NCBI RefSeq assembly: GCF_947255105.1 | Contig: NZ_CAMYFP010000004.1 | Location: 62,001 to 126,000 of the forward strand | Length of the DNA stretch: 64,000 bases | Direction: 5' to 3' | DNA from: an uncultured Campylobacter sp. | GTDB taxonomy: Bacteria > Campylobacterota > Campylobacteria > Campylobacterales > Campylobacteraceae | Shown here: positions 33,278 to 41,013 of the stretch, one piece after another | How the letters are laid out: each line of letters begins with the position of its first letter | How positions within the stretch are numbered: position 1 is the first letter of the stretch | Notes under the pieces: generated by a model | Database searches by the model: none | The model's input: only the letters and a program-made list of their open reading frames with translations | What the model was told of the DNA's origin: nothing | Position numbers and translations under genes: made by a program

Positions 33278-33432
33278 AACATTCCAAATTTGAAAGTCTA
33301 AATTTAACCATTGATTGTAACTAAGTAGAGATAAAAATATCTTAAAAAAGTGCTTAATGTAACATATTGTAAAAAAATGAGCTGTTTTGTCCTAAAAATT
33401 ATCAATTAAAGAAATTTTTATTACAATTAAAT

Positions 33433-33438
33433 TATAAT
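33433..33438 (+). promoter_or_regulatory. -10 box (TATAAT) for brnQ
   Basis: AATTATAATG at 32-37 bases before the ATG at 33470. The upstream in-frame ATG at 33437 lies inside this box, which argues it is not the start codon. The 33278-33432 stretch upstream is AT-rich with nothing else obvious. Confidence 0.6.
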
Positions 33439-33469
33439 GAAATCTTCTAATAAATTTATAAGGTTAATT

Positions 33470-34981
33470 ATGTCGCATATATCCAAACGAGCTTTTATTG
33501 CTATCGCACTTATGCTTTTTTCTATGTTTTTTGGAGCGGGCAACTTCATATTCCCGCCATTTTTGGGTTCGCAAGCAGGATCTTCAACACATATTGCAAT
33601 TTTTGCATTTTGTCTAACAGCTGTGCTTTTTCCAGTCCTTGGAATTGCAGCATTTGCTAAAGCTAACGGACTTTATAACCTTGCAAGTAGAGTATCTCAC
33701 CGCTTTGCAATCATTCACAGCGTAGCTTTGTTGCTCATCATCGGACCACTTTTTGCCATACCAAGAGCTGGTAACATGCCATTTGAGCTTACTATCAAGC
33801 CTTTTTTAGAAACAGATTTGCAAATTAGTTGGATGCCACTTTTTATCTATTCGATAGTCTATTTTATCATCAACTACTTTTTGTGCCAAAATTTAACAAG
33901 AATAATAGAAGCGCTTGGCAAAATCCTAACTCCGCTACTACTTATCTTAATAACAGTTTTATTTATAGCAGCCTTTATCAATCCTATGCATGAAGGTGCA
34001 GTTTTAGAGCCAATTGCTGGATATGAAACAGCGCCTATTATAAAAGGTGTTTTAGAGGGTTATCAAACAATGGACGCACTTGCCTCTCTTAGCTTTGGAC
34101 TAGTGGTTTTACTTGCCTTTAGAAAGATAGGCGTAGAAGATGAGCGCTCAGTTGTAAAATACACAATAGGAGCTGGCGTTTTAGCTGGAATAATCCTAGC
34201 CGCCATCTATCTTATGCTAGCTTATGTAGGAATGCATAGCTTTGGTCTTTTTAAATTTAGTGGCAACTTAGATGAGATGATTAAAGTCTTTGAAAATGGA
34301 ACTAAACTTTACATCTTAGAGGGTAGCAATCCACATCTTTTGGCGCTTTACAATATGCCTGACGTCCTAAACAATGCCGAGCTTCTAAAAAGTGAATTGG
34401 CAGCTGTATATCAAAGTGGTGCGACAATTTTTATGGCTCCACAAAATGGTGCTGAAATTTTGGCGAATGTTACAAATCATCTCTTTGGCTCTTTTGGCAA
34501 TATAGTTTTAGGCACCACAATAGGACTTGCCTGCTTAACTACAACTGTTGGACTAATATCTGCAGCTAGTGAGTATTTTGCTAGTCTTACATCGATAAAA
34601 TATCGCTCATGGGTAATTATCTGGTGCGTTATAAGCTCTATCATAGCAAATGCCGGACTTACACAGATAATTCAATATGGAGTTCCAATCCTTGGTGTCA
34701 TCTACCCTATTTCACTTGTCTTTATCGTATTATCTTTGGTAAATGGTATCATCAAGTCAGACAAAGTAATCTATAACGTCACAGCCTATGTCACACTAAT
34801 AATAAGTGTTATTCATACATTGCAATATAGCTTTGGACTAAAGATTCCTTTAGTTGCAGATCTTTTTGCCTTTTTGCCATTTTATAGCGGCGGGCTTGGT
34901 TGGGTGATACCAGCACTTATCGCCATGGTAGTTTGCTACATCTTTAGAAAAAGCAAGCTAGACCCAACTATCACTCACTAA
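33470..34981 (+). CDS. brnQ: Branched-chain amino acid transporter BrnQ
   Basis: Sodium-coupled uptake carrier for Leu, Ile and Val (LIVCS family), inner membrane, about 12 helices. The signature MLFSMFFGAGNFIFPPFLG is near the N-terminus, and TMDALASLSFGLVVL follows about residue 205. The 503 residues exceed E. coli BrnQ (439): extra sequence lies in a loop around residues 255-335 (FSGNLDEMIKVFENG through YQSGATIFMAPQNG). The ATG at 33470 has AAGG six to seven bases upstream. A terminator-like hairpin follows. Confidence 0.9.
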   Translation: MSHISKRAFIAIALMLFSMFFGAGNFIFPPFLGSQAGSSTHIAIFAFCLTAVLFPVLGIAAFAKANGLYNLASRVSHRFAIIHSVALLLIIGPLFAIPRAGNMPFELTIKPFLETDLQISWMPLFIYSIVYFIINYFLCQNLTRIIEALGKILTPLLLILITVLFIAAFINPMHEGAVLEPIAGYETAPIIKGVLEGYQTMDALASLSFGLVVLLAFRKIGVEDERSVVKYTIGAGVLAGIILAAIYLMLAYVGMHSFGLFKFSGNLDEMIKVFENGTKLYILEGSNPHLLALYNMPDVLNNAELLKSELAAVYQSGATIFMAPQNGAEILANVTNHLFGSFGNIVLGTTIGLACLTTTVGLISAASEYFASLTSIKYRSWVIIWCVISSIIANAGLTQIIQYGVPILGVIYPISLVFIVLSLVNGIIKSDKVIYNVTAYVTLIISVIHTLQYSFGLKIPLVADLFAFLPFYSGGLGWVIPALIAMVVCYIFRKSKLDPTITH

Positions 34982-34985
34982 AAAC

Positions 34986-35005
34986 AGAGCATCTTTGGAT
35001 GCTCT
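34986..35005 (+). terminator. Hairpin after brnQ
   Basis: Perfect 8-bp stem AGAGCATC (34986-34993) and GATGCTCT (34998-35005) with loop TTTG, followed by TACTT. The T-run is weak, so some read-through into the flavodoxin gene at 35022 is possible. Confidence 0.5.
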
Positions 35006-35021
35006 TACTTAAAGGAAGGTT

Positions 35022-35519
35022 ATGAAAAAAGAGGCATTATTTTTTGCAACAAAAAGCGGAGCAACAAAAGAAGTTTGCGATCTAATATCAAAAGAGTTAA
35101 AAATAGAGCTTTTTGATATAAAAGAGCTATCAAAAGAGGAGCTATCTAAGAAAATTGCATCTTTTGATAAAGTTATCTTTGCCACTTCAAGCTATGGCTT
35201 TGGCGAGTTAAGTGATGAGTGGAAGAGCAAGATTGCAACACTAAGCGAAGTTAATTTCAAAGACAAAACTGTAGCACTTGTAGGAGTTGGCAATCAAGAA
35301 CGACATGGAGATAGCTTTTGTAGCGCTATGGTTGATTTTTTGCCAAAGATAAAAGGGGCTAGTCTAGTTGGACAAACAGAAACTGATGGATACAAATTTA
35401 AACTCTCATCTGCCTTTATAAACGGCAAATTTATAGGTCTTTGTGTGGATTTTAAAGGCGACACAAAATGGCAAGAGAGAGTAAAAAACTGGTGCAAAAA
35501 CCTTAAAAATAACTTCTAG
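35022..35519 (+). CDS. Second flavodoxin, with altered FMN loops
   Basis: 165 residues, clearly a flavodoxin (AVLVGVGNQERHGDSFCSAMVDFLP-type 90s loop, DGYKFKLSSAFINGKFIGLCVDF at the C-terminus). Compared with FldA at 27673, all three FMN loops are changed: the phosphate loop is ATKSGATKE instead of GSSMGNTE, the 50s loop has Tyr58 in place of Trp, and the 90s-loop Tyr is His95. It follows brnQ after a hairpin and has AGGAAGG before the ATG. A distinct redox potential or partner is likely; a role in isoprenoid, biotin or methionine-synthase reduction would be guesswork. Confidence 0.85.
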   Translation: MKKEALFFATKSGATKEVCDLISKELKIELFDIKELSKEELSKKIASFDKVIFATSSYGFGELSDEWKSKIATLSEVNFKDKTVALVGVGNQERHGDSFCSAMVDFLPKIKGASLVGQTETDGYKFKLSSAFINGKFIGLCVDFKGDTKWQERVKNWCKNLKNNF

Positions 35520-35532
35520 CCAAACTTTTAAA

Positions 35533-35563
35533 ACCTTAAGTTATAAATTTCATAACTTAAGGT
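35533..35563. terminator. Bidirectional terminator between flavodoxin 2 and dsbD
   Basis: Perfect 12-bp stem ACCTTAAGTTAT (35533-35544) and ATAACTTAAGGT (35552-35563), loop AAATTTC. It fills the 44-base gap between two convergent stops. CTATTTT follows on the plus strand and TTTTAAAAG on the minus strand. Confidence 0.75.
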
Positions 35564-37279
35564 CTATTTTAAACTCTTTAGTATCCTAATTAGCTCATCT
35601 TTATCTGGATTTATAGTTTGAAGCTCTTTTTGCTCAACGCCATTTTTATAAAATATAAGTGCTGGTGGACCAAATATCTTAAATTTGGCCATAAGCTCTT
35701 TGTCGTTGCTATCCATATGCGTTACATCAACCTTTACAAAGATAAACTCATCTAGCAAGCTCTGTATCTCGCTATCTAAAAAAAGTCTATCAAGCTTCCC
35801 ACACTCCACGCACCAGCTAGCCCAAAAATCAACAACAACAGCTCTTTTGGCGCTTTTTACCAACTTCTCTAGCTCTGTAAGAGTTGAAATCTCTCTTTTT
35901 ATAATAATATCGCTTTGAGTGGCGCTAAACTTATCAAGTGGCCTTAATGCATCCTTGCCTCCACTTGCAAAGCTAACTAGCAAAATCACGCTATAGGTCA
36001 ATACAAAAAATAAAAAGCCCTTTTTTATGCCACTATAAAGACTCTCTTGCTTTGCTTCAAAAAAGCCAAGAGCACCAACCATCACAAATCCAACGATAGA
36101 GTATAAAAGTAAAGTTATATTACCCTCAATAACTCTGCCCAAAATCCAAATGGCCATAAAAAGCAGCAAAAAGCCAAAAAAACGGCTCACCTCATTCATC
36201 CAAAATCCAGGTTTTGGCAATAACTTATCACTTCCAAAACCCAAAATCAAAAGCGGAACTCCACTACCGATACCAAGGACAAAAAGAGCGGCTCCACCAA
36301 GTAAAATATCTTTGCTACTAGCGATATATAGAAGTGCACCTGCAAGTGGTGGTGCGATACAAGGACCAACAACCAAGGCACTAAGCGCTCCTGTTATAAA
36401 AATAGCTGCCAAATTTGCGCTATTTTTTTGAGAGAGTTTTTTGTTAGAAAAATTGGTGATAAAACTTGGCATCTTTATCTCAAAAAGCCCAAACATCGAT
36501 AAACTAAGCAAAACAAAAAAGAGAGCAAAAAGCACTATTACAAATGGAGTTTGAAGATAGGCTTGCACGCTAGCACCCAACATAGCCGCTCCAACACCAG
36601 CTATTGCATAGACAAAAGCGAGACCCAAAACATAGATAAAACTAAGCAAAAAGCCACTGCTTTGTGGGTTCTTTTTGTTTGAAAGAATGATGGAAGAGAC
36701 TATTGGGATCATTGGAAGCGTGCAAGGAGTGAGTGAAAGAAAAAGTCCATATCCAAAAAACGAGAGAATAAGCCAAAGAGTGCTTTTACTAAAAAAACTC
36801 TCCTCTATCTCATTTTCTACAGAGGTTTTTTTAGGATTGATTTTTTGGCTACTAATCTCATAGCTATCGCCACTTTTTATAAATTTAAAAGAGATTTTTT
36901 GTGGCTCATAACAAAATCCATCATCCGCACAGCCGCTAAAAAAAACTTCGATATTAAACCTATCTAGCGCCTTTTCTGCATAGTTTTTAGATGAAAGTAG
37001 CACTCCAAAAGGAATTTCTATAGCTAGCTCGCCTTTGTAAATTTCAAAACTATCTTTTAACTTTGGCTCTGGAAAGTTTAAAAAAGCTGTAATATCGGCG
37101 CCATCTATGCTAAATTTAAGATCTTTTTTATATAGATAGACACTACTATCAGTTTGAAATTTAAAGACAACTGCCTCATCATTCGTGCTAGCTTTTAACT
37201 TAAATGCCTCATCTAGAGAAAGCGGCTCACAAAATAGAGCAGTTGCACTTATTAAAATAAATAAAACTTTTCTTAGCAA
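35564..37279 (-). CDS. dsbD: Thiol:disulfide interchange protein DsbD
   Basis: Inner-membrane protein that brings electrons from cytoplasmic thioredoxin to the periplasm, needed for cytochrome c maturation and DsbC-type reduction. Three parts: signal peptide and N-terminal periplasmic domain with its Cys pair (SGCADDGFCYEP), eight membrane helices with the redox Cys in LTPCTLPMIP and VGPCIAPPLAG, and a C-terminal thioredoxin domain with WASWCVECGK. About 571 residues. The start is taken as TTG at 37279 (GGGAG five bases upstream), not the in-frame TTG at 37291, which overlaps that ribosome site. It fits the many c-type cytochromes in this window. Confidence 0.93.
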   Translation of the reverse strand: MLRKVLFILISATALFCEPLSLDEAFKLKASTNDEAVVFKFQTDSSVYLYKKDLKFSIDGADITAFLNFPEPKLKDSFEIYKGELAIEIPFGVLLSSKNYAEKALDRFNIEVFFSGCADDGFCYEPQKISFKFIKSGDSYEISSQKINPKKTSVENEIEESFFSKSTLWLILSFFGYGLFLSLTPCTLPMIPIVSSIILSNKKNPQSSGFLLSFIYVLGLAFVYAIAGVGAAMLGASVQAYLQTPFVIVLFALFFVLLSLSMFGLFEIKMPSFITNFSNKKLSQKNSANLAAIFITGALSALVVGPCIAPPLAGALLYIASSKDILLGGAALFVLGIGSGVPLLILGFGSDKLLPKPGFWMNEVSRFFGFLLLFMAIWILGRVIEGNITLLLYSIVGFVMVGALGFFEAKQESLYSGIKKGFLFFVLTYSVILLVSFASGGKDALRPLDKFSATQSDIIIKREISTLTELEKLVKSAKRAVVVDFWASWCVECGKLDRLFLDSEIQSLLDEFIFVKVDVTHMDSNDKELMAKFKIFGPPALIFYKNGVEQKELQTINPDKDELIRILKSLK

Positions 37280-37339
37280 TTTTTCTCCCAAATTTTAAAA
37301 TAGAGGAGATTTTACACTCTTTTTATAAATCAAATTTAA

Positions 37340-40300
37340 TCATCTCTCTTCTAACTCGAGTGCAAGTTTTTTAGTAGCGCCAAGATCTGTTTTGCCACTT
37401 CCTAAAGTTGGAATGCTCTCTACCAAATGTATCTTTGATGGTCTCATGATAGGTGGAAGTTGGCTTTTATCTAGTAGGTCATTAAGCTCTATTTTATCCT
37501 TGTTTCCAACATAAAAAAGCACTATACTCTCGCCTTTTTTCTCATCAGGCACATTTGTGATAGCAATAATCTCATCTTGATCTAAAAGCTCATTGATTTT
37601 GCTCTCTATCAAACCAAGACTTATCATCTCACCACCAACCTTTGCAAAGCGTGAAACTCTATCTGTGATAAACAAAAAGCCATCTTTATCTATATAACCT
37701 ATATCGCCTGTTTTATAGTAGGTAACACCATCAATATTAACCAAGACTTTAGCCGTTCTTTTTTCATCTTTGTAGTATCCCTTCATAACTTGCGCGCCGC
37801 CTATTAGTATAAGTCCCTCTTCGCCAGTTTTTAGCTCTTCTAAGCTCTCTTCATCGACAATTTTTACTATGGTAAAAGGAAGCGGCAAGCCAACACTTCC
37901 AAGTTTTGAAAAGACTAACTCTTTGTAGTTGTCAGGCTCTAATATGTTTGGCGTATTTACGCTAATTACAGGTGTTGTCTCAGTGGTGCCATAGCCCTCA
38001 TAGATATCTACTCCAAACTTCATCTTAAACTCGGTTCTTACATTTAAATTTAGCTTTTCAGCGCCAGAGATGGCTACACGAATATTACTAAACATAAGTG
38101 AGTTTACCTTTCTGTTTTTTGTATAAAGTCTATAAAAAGTAGAGGTTCCAAACATCACTGTTGCTCTATGTTTTGCACTCATCAAACCTACCATATAACC
38201 ATCTGTTGGATCTGGCACATGCACGCTTTTAATCCCTGTTGAAAGTGGCAAATAGGCAGAAACTGTTAGCCCAAAGCAGTGGAAGGTCGGCAAGTTGGCA
38301 AGTATGACCTCTTTGTCATCGCTATTTAAAAGGGTGTAAATTTGAAGTATATTTGCCATGATGTTTTTGTGAGTTAGTATAACGCCCTTTGGCAAGCTCT
38401 CACTTCCACTACTAAAGAGTATGCAAGCCTCATCATTTATGCTAGTTTTTTCAAAATAAAGAGCTTTAATGAGCGCCTTTGGAAAAAAGAGCGCCTTTAA
38501 AAATGCCATTTTTCTATCGTTTTTTGTAACTGTGGCGCCAATGTCTTCTAGATAGATAAACTTCTCGCCTATACTTCGCTCAAGATAAAAGCCTCTATCT
38601 TTTAGCTTTTCTACAAATTTCTTAGAGCTAATGACCTTTTTTATACCAGCCATCTCAACGCAATTTATGAGATTTTCTTCGCTTAAGGTGTAGTTCAAAT
38701 TTACGCCAACTCTGCCCTTTATAAGCACCAAAAGATTCATAGCGCTTCCCATAACAGAGCTTGGCAAAAGCAATCCTATATTTTTGTCGCCACCAAGATC
38801 TATCTTTTTCAAAAAGACAAGCATAAGTGTTAGAAACTTGATACCATTTAGCTCAAGTCCTGTTGTGTCGGCTATTAAATTTCTAAATGGATTTCTCTTA
38901 ACTGTTTTTAGCCAGTTGTATTGCAATGGAGCTGTATTTCTTAGCTCCTCTTCAAAGGCAAAAAATGAGAGGGCAACTACCTCTTTTTTGACATCTTTAG
39001 CAGTTGCGCTATCGCTCATAGCCTTTCCAAAATTAACTCCGATTTGGCGACGTGTATAAAAGACACTTTTGCTTTTGGTATTGGCTCTTGAAAATGTAGA
39101 GCCCCAAAGCCCACTTATATAAAATGGCACAACAAAAGCTCCACTATCCTTTAGGCTAACTTCAAAACCTTCCATAAACTCATCTACTTGGCCATTGTAG
39201 CTAAGATGACCCTCTGGAAAGAGTGCTACAACTTCGCCATTTTGTAGATACTCTCTTATTTTCTTAACTCCTGTTTTGCTAGCGTCATCGTCGATAGGAA
39301 TAGTTTTAAACCACTTTAAAAACCACTTTAAATACCAAAGTGAGTAGTAACTTCTATGCATTGCAAACTTTATAGGACGTGGGCAGGCTATCTGAAGCAC
39401 TAGCCAATCAATAAAACTCACATGATTGCCAAGTAGAAGCACTCCGCCCCTTAGAGGAATATTTTGCACGCCATCAACATAGACCTTGTAGCCAAGCTTT
39501 ATAAATGGAAGAGTAAGAACTCTTGCAAAAAGGTGTGGCAACAGCTTAATACCATAAAAGCCACAGACAAAGACGCAAATCGCAGCTATGATAAAAATCG
39601 CTCTTGTGCTTATGTCAAAGCTCGCGCATAATAGAGCAAAGAGCAAAAAGGCCACCATAAAGAGATTTTGTATAAAGTTGCTACTAGCAATAACTCGCCC
39701 CATAATGGACTCTTTAGAGAAAAATTGGATATTTGCCTCAAGTGGCACGACAAAAATGCCACCCGCAAAACCAAACAAAAATGCCGCCAACATCATAGAA
39801 AAGATAGAGCTAGAAAGTGCAACAATCAAAAGTGCAAGTCCCAAACCAATGGCTCCAAATGGAGTTAGTCCAACTTCAATGTGATTTTTAGAGAGATTGC
39901 CAGCAAAGAGTGAGCCAAGCACAATGCCAACTGCTGTAAGTGCGGTTATAAGCTGTATAACCACAACATTGTCACTTAACTCAATCATCTTATAGTGAGC
40001 TGGAAAAACAACTATGCAAAGTAGCGAGATACCCCAAAAAATAGCTAGTCCAACTATGGATAGCAAGACTACATTTTCCTGCTTTGCAAAGGAGATATTT
40101 TCTTTGAAGTAGTCAAATTTAAAGTATCTATTTTTGTCAAATTTGCTATCAATCGCAGCTGCGTTGTAAATAGGAAGTAAAAAAGAGAGTAGAACTTGCA
40201 AAAAAGCAAGTGCAAATAAAATAGCGCCTATTATCCAAACTGCTTGTAAATTTGAAACAATATCGCTGCCTATGTAGTATTGCTCAAATACAGTAGAGAA

Positions 40301-40771
40301 GAAAAATGAGCTAATTAAAATGGCAATTATCGTTAATGCTTGAACTATACCATTTGCCATACCTAAATTTTTTGCTCCAACTATGCGCCTAATAAGTCCA
40401 TATTTGGCCGGTGAGTAGATGGCACTTTGTATGCCAAGAAGCAAAGTTGTAGCAAATGCTACGTAAAACCATCCTCTTATGTAAAAGATTGTTATAAAAA
40501 ATATAAAAATCATCTGAAGCACAGAGCAATATCGTGTAATTTTCGTCCTTGAAAACCTATCGTTTAGATATCCACTTGTGCTAAAAAGTCCAATATAGGG
40601 CAAAATAATCAACAAATTTACCAAAGCTGTTAAGAAAAGTAACTTTGGTCCATCAAAGCTTTTTATAAGTAAGTTTTGGATTGTTATTTTGTGTCCGATA
40701 TCGACGACAACATTCAAAAACATTATTGCTACAAAAATTGCAAATGGTCTAATGTTTAGTAGTGATTTCAT
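37340..40771 (-). CDS. aas: Trifunctional Aas: LplT-like transporter, acyltransferase and acyl-ACP synthetase
   Basis: 1143 residues in one chain. Residues about 1-400 form an MFS transporter like LplT, which flips lysophospholipid inward (12 helices). About 420-600 is a PlsC-type acyltransferase with NHVSFID (HX4D) and the FPEGHLS block. About 640-1143 is an AMP-forming acyl-ACP synthetase: LFSSGSESLPKGV (P-loop), YGTTETTPV, YKTGDIGYIDKDG and GRxSRFAKVGGE-like adenylate/lid motifs. The whole remakes phosphatidylethanolamine from lyso-PE. E. coli uses separate LplT and Aas; the fusion is common in other phyla. No strong ribosome site precedes the ATG. Confidence 0.92.
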   Translation of the reverse strand: MKSLLNIRPFAIFVAIMFLNVVVDIGHKITIQNLLIKSFDGPKLLFLTALVNLLIILPYIGLFSTSGYLNDRFSRTKITRYCSVLQMIFIFFITIFYIRGWFYVAFATTLLLGIQSAIYSPAKYGLIRRIVGAKNLGMANGIVQALTIIAILISSFFFSTVFEQYYIGSDIVSNLQAVWIIGAILFALAFLQVLLSFLLPIYNAAAIDSKFDKNRYFKFDYFKENISFAKQENVVLLSIVGLAIFWGISLLCIVVFPAHYKMIELSDNVVVIQLITALTAVGIVLGSLFAGNLSKNHIEVGLTPFGAIGLGLALLIVALSSSIFSMMLAAFLFGFAGGIFVVPLEANIQFFSKESIMGRVIASSNFIQNLFMVAFLLFALLCASFDISTRAIFIIAAICVFVCGFYGIKLLPHLFARVLTLPFIKLGYKVYVDGVQNIPLRGGVLLLGNHVSFIDWLVLQIACPRPIKFAMHRSYYSLWYLKWFLKWFKTIPIDDDASKTGVKKIREYLQNGEVVALFPEGHLSYNGQVDEFMEGFEVSLKDSGAFVVPFYISGLWGSTFSRANTKSKSVFYTRRQIGVNFGKAMSDSATAKDVKKEVVALSFFAFEEELRNTAPLQYNWLKTVKRNPFRNLIADTTGLELNGIKFLTLMLVFLKKIDLGGDKNIGLLLPSSVMGSAMNLLVLIKGRVGVNLNYTLSEENLINCVEMAGIKKVISSKKFVEKLKDRGFYLERSIGEKFIYLEDIGATVTKNDRKMAFLKALFFPKALIKALYFEKTSINDEACILFSSGSESLPKGVILTHKNIMANILQIYTLLNSDDKEVILANLPTFHCFGLTVSAYLPLSTGIKSVHVPDPTDGYMVGLMSAKHRATVMFGTSTFYRLYTKNRKVNSLMFSNIRVAISGAEKLNLNVRTEFKMKFGVDIYEGYGTTETTPVISVNTPNILEPDNYKELVFSKLGSVGLPLPFTIVKIVDEESLEELKTGEEGLILIGGAQVMKGYYKDEKRTAKVLVNIDGVTYYKTGDIGYIDKDGFLFITDRVSRFAKVGGEMISLGLIESKINELLDQDEIIAITNVPDEKKGESIVLFYVGNKDKIELNDLLDKSQLPPIMRPSKIHLVESIPTLGSGKTDLGATKKLALELEER

Positions 40772-40928
40772 AGTGTTACTTTTTGTGATATTTGAGTTTT
40801 GAAGTAGGTGAAATTTAGATCTAATAATTTCTCTTTCATAGCGATCCCTCTCTTTTAGTCTTAAAACTTTATCTAAAAATTGCTTAAATTCATATAATTT
40901 AATAACTCTTACAACACCCTTTTTAATG

Positions 40929-40968
40929 GACTTTCACTTAAATTTAGAGTCAAATTTAAGTGAAAGTC
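40929..40968. repeat. Perfect 17-bp inverted repeat between nifJ and aas
   Basis: GACTTTCACTTAAATTT (40929-40945) and its exact reverse complement (40952-40968) with loop AGAGTC. It stands in the 242-base gap between nifJ and aas, both on the minus strand, about 45 bases downstream of the nifJ stop and about 160 bases upstream of the aas start. No U-run follows on either strand, so it is not a textbook terminator. Confidence 0.75.
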
Positions 40969-40986
40969 GCCACTATTTAAAGTGGC
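40969..40986 (-). terminator. Second hairpin just after nifJ
   Basis: Six-bp stem GCCACT (40969-40974) and AGTGGC (40981-40986), loop ATTTAA, abutting the 17-bp inverted repeat. On the minus strand it is the first structure met after nifJ. Together the two hairpins probably end or stabilise the nifJ transcript. Confidence 0.5.
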
Positions 40987-41013
40987 TAAATAAAATTAAA
41001 CTACTTTTAAAGA

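Noticed and set aside
33437..33469. BrnQ start at the ATG at 33437
   Set aside because: It lies inside TATAAT (33433-33438) and has no ribosome site; ATG at 33470 has AAGG and opens into the first helix.
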